64,000 bases of DNA, from contig JADJOX010000008.1 in NCBI GenBank assembly GCA_016713565.1, positions 310,001 to 374,000 of the forward strand. Reading direction: 5' to 3'. Below, one piece after another: positions 19,014 through 28,639 of this stretch. The first letter of the stretch is position 1. Every line of letters starts with the position of its first letter. This DNA comes from Ignavibacteriota bacterium (GTDB lineage Bacteria > Bacteroidota > Ignavibacteria > Ignavibacteriales > Melioribacteraceae). The notes beneath the pieces were generated by a model. It was not told the DNA's origin. It did no database searches and worked only from the letters and a program-made list of their open reading frames with translations. Position numbers and translations under genes: made by a program.

Positions 19014-20240
19014 ATGCCAAGTTTTGTAACGCTTGACAGAGAAGACATGTTATCAGCAAAGCTTAAAGTTGTTGGAGTTGGAGGCGGAGGCTGTAACGCA
19101 ATTGAAAGTATGATGCAGCGAGGTTTGAAAGGTGTAGAATACGTTGCTGTTAATACCGATGCTCAAGTATTAAGAATGAGCAGTGCAAATCACAAAATTC
19201 AAATTGGCAACACAATAACAAGAGGATTAGGTGCAGGGGCAGATCCCAATGTTGGTCGTAAAGCAATTGAAGAAGATAGAGAAAAAATTACAAAAGTACT
19301 TGAAGGAAGCGACATGGTTTTTGTTACTGCCGGAATGGGCGGAGGAACTGGAACCGGCGGAGCGCCTGTAGTTGCTGCAATTGCAAAAAGTTTAGGTGCG
19401 TTAGTAATTGGAATTGTAACTAAGCCTTTTAAATGGGAAGGTAAGAGGAGAATGTTAAATGCAGATGAAGGAATTCATGACTTAAGAAGAAGTGTTGACA
19501 GTTTAATTGTAATACCAAATGACAGATTGTTAAGCATACTAGATAAAACGGTTTCCGCAAGAACAGCTTTTGAAAAACCAAATGAAGTATTATATGAAGC
19601 AACGAGAGGAATAGCAGATATAATAACAATTCCGGGAATTATTAATGTTGATTTTGCCGACGTAAGATCTGTAATGAATGCAAGCGGAGAAGCTTTAATG
19701 GGAGCCGGAACTGCAAGCGGAGAAAATAGGGCAATTGAAGCAGCTCAAAAAGCAATATCTTCACCTCTATTGGATGGTATAAGTATTAAAGGCGCAAAAA
19801 ATATTTTATTGAACGTAACCGGTTCTGATGATTTGACTATGCAGGAAATAGACGAAGGCAACAAAGTTATTTATGAGGCGGCAGGAGAAGAAGCCAATGT
19901 AATATTTGGATGGGTGAGTAAAGAAGAAATGAATGACAGTGTTTCTTATACTGTTATTGCGACCGGATTTGGAAACAGCAATAAAAAAGAAAGCAAGATT
20001 GTTACAGAGAAAAAAGAACAGATAGAAGATAAAGATAAAAAGTTCGCTGGATATACAGTTGAGAATTTTGAAGTTCCAAATGGTGCTGAAGAATTAGATA
20101 CACCAACAATATTCAGGGTGAAGGGCACAAATAAAATTCTTTCAGAAGAAAATTTAATACCAAGAAGCGGTTTTAAAATTGATCAATTGGATGCATTTGA
20201 TGGTGTTCAAGTTGAAGGAAAAAGAAGAAAAGAAAAATAG
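19014..20240 (+). CDS. ftsZ: Cell division protein FtsZ with extended C-terminal tail
   Basis: FtsZ is the tubulin-like GTPase that forms the Z ring. The 408-residue protein has KVVGVGGGGCNAI near residues 18-30, the tubulin signature GMGGGTGTGGAPV near 106-118, and NVDFADVRSVM near 213. A strong AAGGAGG lies before the ATG. The tail after about residue 320 is a charged linker leading to LDTPTIFRVK (about 362-371), which resembles the conserved FtsA-binding peptide. Unusually, about 37 more residues follow it, ending in a basic KRRKEK. Confidence 0.97.
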   Translation: MPSFVTLDREDMLSAKLKVVGVGGGGCNAIESMMQRGLKGVEYVAVNTDAQVLRMSSANHKIQIGNTITRGLGAGADPNVGRKAIEEDREKITKVLEGSDMVFVTAGMGGGTGTGGAPVVAAIAKSLGALVIGIVTKPFKWEGKRRMLNADEGIHDLRRSVDSLIVIPNDRLLSILDKTVSARTAFEKPNEVLYEATRGIADIITIPGIINVDFADVRSVMNASGEALMGAGTASGENRAIEAAQKAISSPLLDGISIKGAKNILLNVTGSDDLTMQEIDEGNKVIYEAAGEEANVIFGWVSKEEMNDSVSYTVIATGFGNSNKKESKIVTEKKEQIEDKDKKFAGYTVENFEVPNGAEELDTPTIFRVKGTNKILSEENLIPRSGFKIDQLDAFDGVQVEGKRRKEK

Positions 20241-20295
20241 AGGCGGTTCGTCATTTTTAAGAATGATGATGGATTAGTAAATTTTTCGTTTTTAT

Positions 20296-20369
20296 AAAGG
20301 CTGTAATCGATTTCATCCTTGTTGTTGGTAATTCGTCAGTTACCCACGGAAATCATCACAGCCTTTTAT
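20296..20369 (+). terminator. Structured terminator-like element after ftsZ
   Basis: AAAGGCTGTAATCGATTTC at 20296-20314 pairs imperfectly with GGAAATCATCACAGCCTTT near 20349-20367, followed by TATTTTG. The loop contains a second perfect hairpin, GGTAA and TTACC (20327-20331 and 20340-20344). It most likely terminates the dcw transcript, but the roughly 70-base structure with an inner hairpin is larger than an ordinary terminator. Confidence 0.65.
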
Positions 20370-20436
20370 TTTGAATCATATTTAATTTTATAATAACGGT
20401 AAATTCATTAAATTTGATACTCTAAAAAGTGTAAGT

Positions 20437-21162
20437 ATGAAAAAATATCTATTCATTTATTTTTTTATTATGTCAACAATTTTTGCTCAAACTGAGTCAC
20501 AAGTTGGCTGGGTTGCAAAATTTGGAGGCGCGGGAGGATTTTCGCCAATTATCCTTTTTCCCAATTACAATGCCGTTAATGTTAAAGCCGGTAAACTTGG
20601 GATGAACAAATTAAGCGGTCCGTTATTTGGATGGGGCGGAAGCGGTTATGTTTATGTTATGATAATTGATAATCTTAGATTAGGCGGAATTGGATTTAGC
20701 GGATTTCAATCGGAAAAAAATAAATTAAATGGTTTTGATAACGAATTGGTATATTCTCTAGGCGGCGGTGCTTTAACAATAGAATATACTTTTCCATTTG
20801 TAAAAAATATGGCGCTTTCGGCTGGAATAATGTTGGGCGGCGGCGGAATTGATATAAATATCTATAAAAATTCCGGATCTTACAGCTGGCAAAATATTTG
20901 GGAAAATGTGATTAATAATACTAATGATATCGATAAAAATTATAACTTATCAAACTCATTTTTTTTAATTTCACCGACTTTAAATCTTGATTTTCCAATA
21001 ACAAGATTTTTAGCCTTTCGAGGCGGAGTTGGATATCAATTTACTTTTGGAAATGATTGGTCATTTTCAAACGGAAAAAAATTAAATGATGCTCCATCAG
21101 GATTGAACGGAAGCGGATTTTTAATACAAACTGGTATTTTTATAGGACTATTTGCATTCTAA
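20437..21162 (+). CDS. Hypothetical outer-membrane-type protein
   Basis: I do not recognise the family. The 241-residue product starts with a clear signal peptide (KKYLFIYFFIMSTIFAQ, cleavage after FAQ expected). The rest is rich in glycine and in alternating aromatic and polar residues (for example GPLFGWGGSGYVYVMI and FRGGVGYQFTFG). That suggests a small beta-barrel or surface beta-protein. It lies alone between ftsZ and the polysaccharide locus, only four bases before rmlB. Confidence 0.7.
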   Translation: MKKYLFIYFFIMSTIFAQTESQVGWVAKFGGAGGFSPIILFPNYNAVNVKAGKLGMNKLSGPLFGWGGSGYVYVMIIDNLRLGGIGFSGFQSEKNKLNGFDNELVYSLGGGALTIEYTFPFVKNMALSAGIMLGGGGIDINIYKNSGSYSWQNIWENVINNTNDIDKNYNLSNSFFLISPTLNLDFPITRFLAFRGGVGYQFTFGNDWSFSNGKKLNDAPSGLNGSGFLIQTGIFIGLFAF

Positions 21163-21166
21163 AATT

Positions 21167-22188
21167 ATGAAAAAAATATTAATTACCGGCGGTGCCGGAT
21201 TTATAGGCAGCAATTATTTAAATTCTCTTCTTCAAGAAAGAGATGACCTTCAAATTGTAAATATTGATAAGCTTACTTATGCCGGAAATCTTGAAAACCT
21301 GAAAATATAGAAAACCATAAAAATTACACATTTGTTAAAGGTGACATTACCAATAAAGAGCTTATAGATTATTTATTTCAAAAATATAAATTTGATTATG
21401 TGGTAAATTTTGCCGCGGAATCCCACGTAGATAGAAGCATACTTGGTTCAGAAATATTCTTTACTACAAACGTTATTGGCACAAACGTTTTATTGGAAGC
21501 TGCTAAAAGATATAACGTTGAAAAATTTCTTCAGGTTTCCACTGATGAAGTATATGGAAGTTTGGGTGACACCGGTTTATTTACAGAAAACACTCCGCTT
21601 TCTCCAAATAGTCCTTATTCTTCCAGCAAAGCATCGGCTGACATGATGGCTATTTCATTTTATCACACATACGGATTGCCGGTTGTAATTACGAGGTGTT
21701 CCAACAACTATGGACAATTCCAATTCCCAGAAAAATTAATTCCGCTAATGATCATAAATGCACTCAACGACAAAAACTTCCTGTTTACGGCGATGGACTA
21801 AATGTAAGAGATTGGATTTACGTTATTGATCATAACAAGGCTATAACATTAGTTTTAGAAAACGGTAAAGTAGGCGAAGTTTATAATATTGGCGCCAGCA
21901 GAGAAATGAAAAATATTGATATAATAAAGTTGATATTGAATAAGTTAGGTAAAGATGAAAGTCTAATTGAGTACGTAAAAGACAGACTTGGTCACGACAG
22001 AAGATATGCAATTGATTCAACAAAATACGCGAAGACTTGGGATGGTCACCAAAATTTGACTTTGAAAATGCGATAGAAAATACAATAGATTGGTACTTAC
22101 AAAATAAAAATTGGTGGGAAAAATTATTAATGGAAGTTACAAAGACTACTACCAGCAACAATATGGATACAAAAAAAATGCGAAATAA
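21167..22188 (+). CDS. rmlB: dTDP-glucose 4,6-dehydratase RmlB, four apparent frameshifts
   Basis: RmlB converts dTDP-glucose to dTDP-4-keto-6-deoxyglucose. The pieces join to a full RmlB: GGAGFIGSNYL for NAD, NFAAESHVDRS, the catalytic TDE in VSTDEVYGS, YSSSKASAD with the Y-x3-K pair, RCSNNYG, GDGLNVRDWIYV, and a C-terminus reading GWSPKFDFENAI then WEKIINGSYKDYYQ. Breaks lie at 21302-21305, 21772-21776, about 22030-22033 and 22119-22123. Each is repaired by one added base. The restored length, 1026 bases or 341 residues, is typical. rmlA, rmlC and rmlD are not in this window. It is either a gene damaged by assembly errors or a true pseudogene. Confidence 0.85.
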
Positions 22189-23635
22189 ATTATTTTTAAT
22201 AATATTATTTGGATTATTACCTTTTTTTGTTTCTAATTTCCAAGCGCAATCATTATCCAATTCAGATATGAGTTCTAGTAGTTTGGAAGCTCTGAATTTA
22301 ATAAATGTTACCATAGGCGGAAGTTTTCCCATGAGTGGAACTTATCCGGCATCTCGAACAGAAAGAGTTGATCAATTAATTACAAGAATTTTAGAACAAT
22401 ATAAAGCCGAACTGTTTAAGGTTACGCAGGATGAAAAGATTCTTACACTTATTAAAACTAATATCGATGGCATTGCAAAAAGAAATATAATGTTAAAGAG
22501 ATTTTCCGGAGAAACGGTTAAGATAGACTTACAGAAATTTAGAGCTACCGGAGATTTTATCAATAATCCTTATTTAAAAAATGATGATGTACTTATATTC
22601 CCCACTCCGGATTTGGATAAAAACTTTATTGATATATCCGGTGCGGTTAACAAAGAATGTAAATTCCAATTTGTTCAAGGTGATAAATTAAGCGATGCGC
22701 TTTTATTTGCACAGGGAATTAACAAAGCATATCCTAAAATAGAACGAATTGAAATATCCAGATTAAATTTTGACGGTAATAAAGAAAATATTATTGTGGT
22801 TAATGAAAATGAAGAGTTTAACCTTATGGCAGGTGATAGAATCAGAGTAATTTCTGACAATACCTATCGAAGAGATTATAAAGTTTTAATAGTTGGAGAA
22901 GTTAATAATCCTGGATATATTTCAATTTCTAAAGATTCTACTACAATTAAAGTAGCGATAAAAAAAGCAGGCGGTTTTACTTCTCAAGCTTCATTAAAAT
23001 TCTCAGAATTAATGAGAGAAAATGATTCTTATTCGACATTGAGGAAACAATCTGTTATGCAGACTTTTGAAAATCCAAACACTATAATTGATCTTAAGCT
23101 TAAACTTTTACAATTGCAAAAATTAGATGAATTAGAAATTTTGAGAAATGCAAACTTGCAAATAAGGGATACTCTATATTTTAATATTGATAATAAATTA
23201 AGGATGCTTGAAAAAAACTATCAACTGAATTTTGAAGAATTAAAGGATGATAACTCATTTACGAGTAAATTTATTCTAAATGATGGAGACATAATTATTG
23301 TGCCAAAAGAAACCAATGAAGTATTTGTTTGGGGTGGAGTTAAAAAGACTGGTTATTATGAATTTATAAAAGAATATAATGTATTTGACTATATCAACAA
23401 TGCAGGTGGATATACTGACATTGCTTACGGCGATGATGAAGTTTACTTAATAAAAGGAAAATCTTGTGATTGGTTAAAGGTAGATGACGACCATACATTC
23501 AATATAGAAGCTGGTGATTATATTTATATTAAAAAAGAAAGGCCTACTGAAGAATTTTGGTACTATTTAGGTAGAATTGGGGCAGTTGCAGGAATTTTTG
23601 GTGGATTAGCTACAATTTATCTTGCCTTTAAATAA
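22178..23635 (+). CDS. SLBB-domain polysaccharide export protein
   Basis: This is a periplasmic or outer-membrane polysaccharide export protein of the Wza-related SLBB class. The chosen start, ATG at 22178, gives a signal peptide (RNKLFLIILFGLLPFFVSNFQAQ); it overlaps the rmlB end by 11 bases. Upstream codons in the same frame belong to rmlB. Several SLBB-like units follow, each with a hydrophobic beta strand and a D-G-D or G-D turn (NDDVLIFPTPD, VLIVGEVNNPGYI, NDGDIIIVPKETNEVFVWGGV, EAGDYIYI). A C-terminal hydrophobic helix (IGAVAGIFGGLATIYLAF) probably anchors it. It precedes the Wzz-like gene, as in many export loci. Confidence 0.85.
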   Translation: MRNKLFLIILFGLLPFFVSNFQAQSLSNSDMSSSSLEALNLINVTIGGSFPMSGTYPASRTERVDQLITRILEQYKAELFKVTQDEKILTLIKTNIDGIAKRNIMLKRFSGETVKIDLQKFRATGDFINNPYLKNDDVLIFPTPDLDKNFIDISGAVNKECKFQFVQGDKLSDALLFAQGINKAYPKIERIEISRLNFDGNKENIIVVNENEEFNLMAGDRIRVISDNTYRRDYKVLIVGEVNNPGYISISKDSTTIKVAIKKAGGFTSQASLKFSELMRENDSYSTLRKQSVMQTFENPNTIIDLKLKLLQLQKLDELEILRNANLQIRDTLYFNIDNKLRMLEKNYQLNFEELKDDNSFTSKFILNDGDIIIVPKETNEVFVWGGVKKTGYYEFIKEYNVFDYINNAGGYTDIAYGDDEVYLIKGKSCDWLKVDDDHTFNIEAGDYIYIKKERPTEEFWYYLGRIGAVAGIFGGLATIYLAFK

Positions 23636-23720
23636 TTATCATAAATTTTATTATAATAATTAATAACTTTATTAAATAAATGATTTTAAAATGACATAAT
23701 TTTTTTGGTCAAGTATTATT

Positions 23721-24927
23721 ATGGGATTATATATGACGACAGTTTCAAGAAATGAAAAAGGTTTATCTGATTATCTATACACTCTCTACAAATGGAAAAA
23801 ATTAATTATTATTAATTTGTCAATTATTTTTATAGTCGCAACAATATATTCGTTTAGTATCCCCGAAACATATAAATCAAAAGCACTAATGATGATTCCT
23901 CAAGAAAAAGAATTTGGAATCGGGAATTTACTTTCTGATAATTCCGCATTATCCTTTGGAGCTAGTTTATTAGGAAGTAGTTCTCCTAATATGGATTTAA
24001 TACTTGGGTTATTAAATAGTAGAAATATTATGACAAAAGTAATAAACAAATTTAATCTTTTTTATGATTATAATATAACAGATCGAAACTATGATAAAGT
24101 TATTAAAAGTTTCAAAGATGATCTCATTTTACTCCAAATGAATTTGGATTGCTAGAGATTTACACTATAAATAAAAATCCGCAAAAAGTGCTGATATTTC
24201 AAATTACTTTGCTTACTTAGCTGATAGTCTAAATATTGTATTAAAGACAGAAAATGCCAAAAATAATAGAAAATTTATAGAAAAAAGATTTTTACAAAAC
24301 CAAATTGACCTTGAAAATGCAGAAGTTGCTTATCATAAATTTCAATTGAATAATGGTGTATTTGATATTCCTGAACAGATAAAAGTTGCAGTTCAAGCTG
24401 CAGGTGAATTAGAAAAAAATCTCATTCAAAAGGAGATATATCTTAATTCAATATCAAATCAAATCAACAAAAATTCTCCACAATACAAAGATATTGAATA
24501 TCAGATATTATCAATTAGGCAAAAGCTTGGAGACTTTAAAAATAAAAATGAAGGAAGTTATTTCCTATCATTTAAGAAAATTCCAGATTTATCTTTTGAA
24601 TATCTAAGACTCTTTAGGGAACTTGAAATCCAGAGTAAAATTAAAGAATTTCTTTATCCTATGTATGAGCAAGCAAAGATTGATGAACAAAAAAGTATCC
24701 CAACATTGATTGTTGTTGATAAAGCAGTTCCACCCCAATTAAAATATGGACCAAAGAAAGCATTAGTTATTATTACAATTTTTTCGATTTTCTTATTAGT
24801 AACAATATTATTTATTTTTAGAGCTGATAACCTCAAAAATATCGTTCCTCGAAACCCGCTACTTGAAAAAGAAAAAAGATTTTATAATTTTTTAGAAAAA
24901 TTCTATAAAATTAAAACAGATGAGTAA
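23721..24927 (+). CDS. Wzz-type chain-length determinant, two apparent frameshifts
   Basis: This inner-membrane protein sets polysaccharide chain length. The N-terminal membrane helix (IINLSIIFIVATIYSFSIP) is followed by the Wzz-type YKSKALMMIP. A long helical periplasmic region follows, then a second membrane helix (ALVIITIFSIFLLVTILFIF) near the end. The frame breaks at the T-run 24127-24130 and again at the A-run 24183-24187. Adding one base at each gives a continuous reading (IFTPNEFGLLEIYTINKNP, then QKSADISNYFAYLADSLNI) of 402 residues. No cytoplasmic kinase domain is present. The end overlaps the next gene by eight bases. Confidence 0.82.
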
Positions 24928-26248
24928 TTTCTTTATTTTAATTGTAATTATAATAGCCATTGGAATTTCTAAATATTTTTTCCAAAGATGGTTTAATTCA
25001 TTATTAATTTATAGCATTGTTTGGGGATCAATGTTAAGTGCTTATGAATTGAAATTAATGCCTTTCATCAATCTTTCGTCTGATACATGGATAATAATAA
25101 TTGGAAGTTATTTAGCTTTTTTTTTAGGCGTTGCAATTTGTTTTACGACCAAAGGAGTTAATTTTAATATAAATTATAGGACTATTAATTCTAAAAAAAG
25201 TGATTTTATTTTTTTTAATAATAATAAATTTTTTAATAGAATTATTTGGTCTCTTGCATTAATTGGTCTATTTGCAGCAATACATCATTGGTGGGTTTTG
25301 CTCGAGGAATATGGTTCTTTCACAAAGATAATATTTCATGCTGCAAGAATATATAGACAGAGAGCTGATGGTCTTGATGATAATAGTATTCCCTATTTGT
25401 GGTTAGGCTCTTATTTAGCAGTTTTTTATGCTGGCATTAGTAATGCAAAAAAAGGGAAAATTGAATTTGTTACAATTATAGCAATACTTGGAATTATTTT
25501 AAAAGAAATGGCAAGGTTTGTGAGAAGTGGAATTTTAGTTGGTATGTTATTGTATATAACATCTTATATTTATTTCAGATACTCAGTTGCGGCTGATTCA
25601 CTCGGAAAAAATAAAAAATCAAATCGTAAAATAATTATAGGTGCTTTTATAGTTATTTCCATTTTAGTTGCAGCTGCAGGATTTGTAAAAGTTAGTCGTA
25701 ATGCCCCTGACAATTTTAGTGGTACAAGCAGTTCACTAACTCAATTTGACGGAGGTGCATTTATTTCGCCGTCAATTTATTTATATCTATCTTCACATGT
25801 TGCTGTATTATCAAGATCCATTACAATGGAAGAAAAAAATACTTATTGGGCACAAAATACGTTTAGAGAATTATATACAATCCTAGGTATTTTCGGATTA
25901 CACGAAAAAATTGGATATGATATGCCAGGTTATTATATTCCTTATTGGACAAATTCAGGTTCTTATCTTAGAGATTTATATAGGGATTTTGGTCCGCTAG
26001 GAATAATTTGGTTTCCATTCTTTGTTGGATTATTTGCTTCTTTTTTTTGGATAAAATTCTACGAAAGTAATGATATATATTATTTCTTAGGTTTAGTAAA
26101 TCTTACAATAGTTATTGGAATGTCTTTCTTTTCTTATATGATTAAATCAGTTTTACTGTCTATAAATTTATTCTTTCATATAATCATTATTGAATTTTCA
26201 TATTTGCTATATCGAAAATTTACAAATAGAAATCAAGACGACCTATAG
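24920..26248 (+). CDS. O-antigen polymerase-like membrane protein (Wzy type)
   Basis: The 442-residue product is a polytopic membrane protein with about ten hydrophobic segments and a large extracytoplasmic stretch near residues 260-345 (GTSSSLTQFDGGAF and onward). That topology, with a position after SLBB and Wzz genes and beside a flippase, suggests an oligosaccharide repeat-unit polymerase. No catalytic motif can be named because Wzy proteins share very little sequence. Its 3' end overlaps the oppositely oriented flippase gene by 16 bases. Confidence 0.7.
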   Translation: MSNFFILIVIIIAIGISKYFFQRWFNSLLIYSIVWGSMLSAYELKLMPFINLSSDTWIIIIGSYLAFFLGVAICFTTKGVNFNINYRTINSKKSDFIFFNNNKFFNRIIWSLALIGLFAAIHHWWVLLEEYGSFTKIIFHAARIYRQRADGLDDNSIPYLWLGSYLAVFYAGISNAKKGKIEFVTIIAILGIILKEMARFVRSGILVGMLLYITSYIYFRYSVAADSLGKNKKSNRKIIIGAFIVISILVAAAGFVKVSRNAPDNFSGTSSSLTQFDGGAFISPSIYLYLSSHVAVLSRSITMEEKNTYWAQNTFRELYTILGIFGLHEKIGYDMPGYYIPYWTNSGSYLRDLYRDFGPLGIIWFPFFVGLFASFFWIKFYESNDIYYFLGLVNLTIVIGMSFFSYMIKSVLLSINLFFHIIIIEFSYLLYRKFTNRNQDDL

Positions 26249-27500
26249 GCATACTTGAAAATTATACTATAAATAAAATAGTAAATAAAATTACCAATTG
26301 TTACACCATAAACAACACCAAAAATACCATAATTAATTACAAGTATATATTGAATTATAAAATTAATAATTAGGAATACCAGAGATCCATAAAAATTATA
26401 ATTTATTTTACCTAATCCAAAAAGAGCAGAACCTTGAAATTGAACAAGTGCATAAAAAAACCATCGTAATGATAAAATCCTAATGAATATTAGTGAATTA
26501 TCATACTTGTTATTAAAAATAAATTTTATAAATGGTTCAATAAAAATATTTAAAATTATTAAAATTATTAAAGTAATGATAATGAAAATTTTGTAGTATT
26601 TATTAAAAATTATTTTCCAATTATTTATGTTTGAAGAATTTTCTGAAAAGTGCGGAATGGAGATTTTTTGAATAGTATCCCCAATAATTTGCAAAACTAA
26701 AATTACATTTAGTGCAAAACTATACATCCCGATAGAAATACGGTCAGCTATAAAATAATTTATAATAAATAAATCCAAATATCTTGTAAGTCCACTTGTT
26801 AAATTAGATAAGAACGCAAATTTGGAATATTTCCAATGAACTGGAAAATAACTGTATAAACTAACACTAATTTTTGCTAAATCAGCTTTTATGTTTTTAT
26901 ATAAAAAAATACTTGTAAAAAGGTACCCTAATAAAAATGCAATAATGAAACCAAAAACATTAAAAAAGTAAGTAATAATTATTATGAAAATAAACGATAT
27001 AGTTTTAGAATAAACTGATATTTTTGCAATGAGTTCAATCTTTTTAATGCTTGTAAATATGAGAAATGAAGCATGTTAAATGTTTGTGGTATTAAAGCGA
27101 TAAAAAATAAATTAAAGTATTTATTAATAAAATTATCAGACGAAATTATATTAAAAAATGATAAAATATATAATATTATGTATGTGAAAAGTGTAGTATA
27201 AGTAGTAAAAATATTTGCAGATTTAAATAGTTCTTTCTTTTTTGTAATATCAATATTTTCAGAACATAATTTTAAAGTTGAAGAATCAAAACCAAAACTT
27301 GCAAAGATTACAGCGACAGAAACAAATGCTTGTAATATTTTTATTTGGCCTAATTCAACAGGTGTTAATATCCAAGCAACAAGAAGTTGGCTACCAAAAG
27401 CAAAGAAGTTTACAAAAATATTTGAAAACAATAAATGAAAAAAACCTTTATTTTTAGTAATAATAAATAATTCTTTTATTTCTAGTAATAATTTTTTCAA
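26233..27500 (-). CDS. Wzx-type polysaccharide flippase, one apparent frameshift
   Basis: The gene encodes a MOP-superfamily flippase that moves lipid-linked repeat units across the inner membrane. The N-terminal part (FSNIFVNFFAFGSQLLVAWILTP) is typical of polysaccharide biosynthesis proteins. The frame breaks at the run 27041-27045 (five A on the coding strand). A sixth A gives ALKKIELIAKISVYSK and continues through the rest to the stop at 26233. The repaired product is 422 residues with about twelve membrane helices. It starts within the last four bases of the next upstream gene on this strand. A second flippase gene lies at 44488. Confidence 0.82.
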
Positions 27501-28639
27501 TTTTTAATAATTCCTAATATGTGTTCCCATTTCGAAATTACTTTTTCCCAACTACTTAAGTTCCATACTTTTATAAAGTTATTTTTTAGAAGTTTATTTT
27601 CCTCGTTATAATTAGAGATTGCTTCTAATAATAGTTTATTTAATTTCGAAAAGTCTTCAATTTCACGAAAATAAATTCCTACATCTTTGAATTTTTGATA
27701 AGGTAACCACCTTCCTGTAATAACAAGACTGCCTGCTGAAAAATGCTCCTGCATTGATCCGGAAAATAAATCGTGTTTCTGAAGTTGAATTAAAATATCA
27801 GTGGCAACTCTTAAATTTGCTACTTCAATATCAGTTAAATAGTAATCAATAAATTTATAATTTAATTTATATTTAATAAGTTTATTCTGAATTAAAGCAA
27901 TATAATCTGATGAATTCTTAAAATTGTATGTCAATGGAAAAAGTAGAATATAATTTTGGGGAAGTTTATCTTTAATCGAATTTATTTCATTAATAATTCT
28001 TATATGCTGCTGATTCCTATTTGAGTTATAGCCAATGGTTATAATAAAATTGTCACTTATTTTAAAATACTTCTTAGCATTGCTTTTATTTAATAATTCA
28101 AAATTTATTTTGATAATTTCAAGGATATTTAAACCAAACCTGGCAATTATACATTTTTCATTTGGAATTTTATATTTTTTAATTAATCGATCTTTCATTT
28201 CTTCATTTGCAGTTGTAATTATATCAGCGTTATTAACTGCAATTCTAATAAAATATTTTTGCCAATAATTTGTACTATTAAAATCGCTTCCCCAAAAACT
28301 TAAAATAATTTTGTTTCCTTTGCTTTTAAAATCTTCAATTAAAAAGGCATAGAAATAGTATACATAATGTATTGAAACAGCGTTATAAGTAGGTAATTTT
28401 TTTAATAGTGATCTTAAGTTATAAATAAAATATATAATCTTTAAATACGGTATTTTTCGAAGTAATTTATATTTATCTTCTAAGTAGTATATGTTGTTGA
28501 AATAATTAGAATAATTAATTTGTGAATCAAAAAAAGATGTAGAGATTATATCGATGCTTATATTTTTATTTTTTTTTAACTCATAACACAATTGCTGAAT
28601 AAGTGTGGATGCTGGGTTACCAATAAAAAGGAAGTTCAT
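27497..28639 (-). CDS. Glycosyltransferase (GT-B, GT4-like)
   Basis: The 380-residue protein resembles GT-B glycosyltransferases: NFLFIGNPAS at the start, LSFWGSDF near residue 115, an interdomain region with IITIGYNSNRNQQHI, and a C-terminal donor-binding segment around SGSMQEHFSAGSLVITGRW, where the conserved E-x7-E pattern is poor. It probably adds one sugar of the repeat unit in the cytoplasm. It overlaps both neighbours by four bases (ATGA type), so it is co-translated with the minus-strand block. Donor and acceptor are unknown. Confidence 0.7.
   Translation of the reverse strand: MNFLFIGNPASTLIQQLCYELKKNKNISIDIISTSFFDSQINYSNYFNNIYYLEDKYKLLRKIPYLKIIYFIYNLRSLLKKLPTYNAVSIHYVYYFYAFLIEDFKSKGNKIILSFWGSDFNSTNYWQKYFIRIAVNNADIITTANEEMKDRLIKKYKIPNEKCIIARFGLNILEIIKINFELLNKSNAKKYFKISDNFIITIGYNSNRNQQHIRIINEINSIKDKLPQNYILLFPLTYNFKNSSDYIALIQNKLIKYKLNYKFIDYYLTDIEVANLRVATDILIQLQKHDLFSGSMQEHFSAGSLVITGRWLPYQKFKDVGIYFREIEDFSKLNKLLLEAISNYNEENKLLKNNFIKVWNLSSWEKVISKWEHILGIIKN

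Noticed and set aside
22037..22177. SLBB gene starting at 22037
   Set aside because: These codons encode the C-terminus of RmlB (GWSPKFDFENAI); the SLBB signal peptide begins at ATG 22178.
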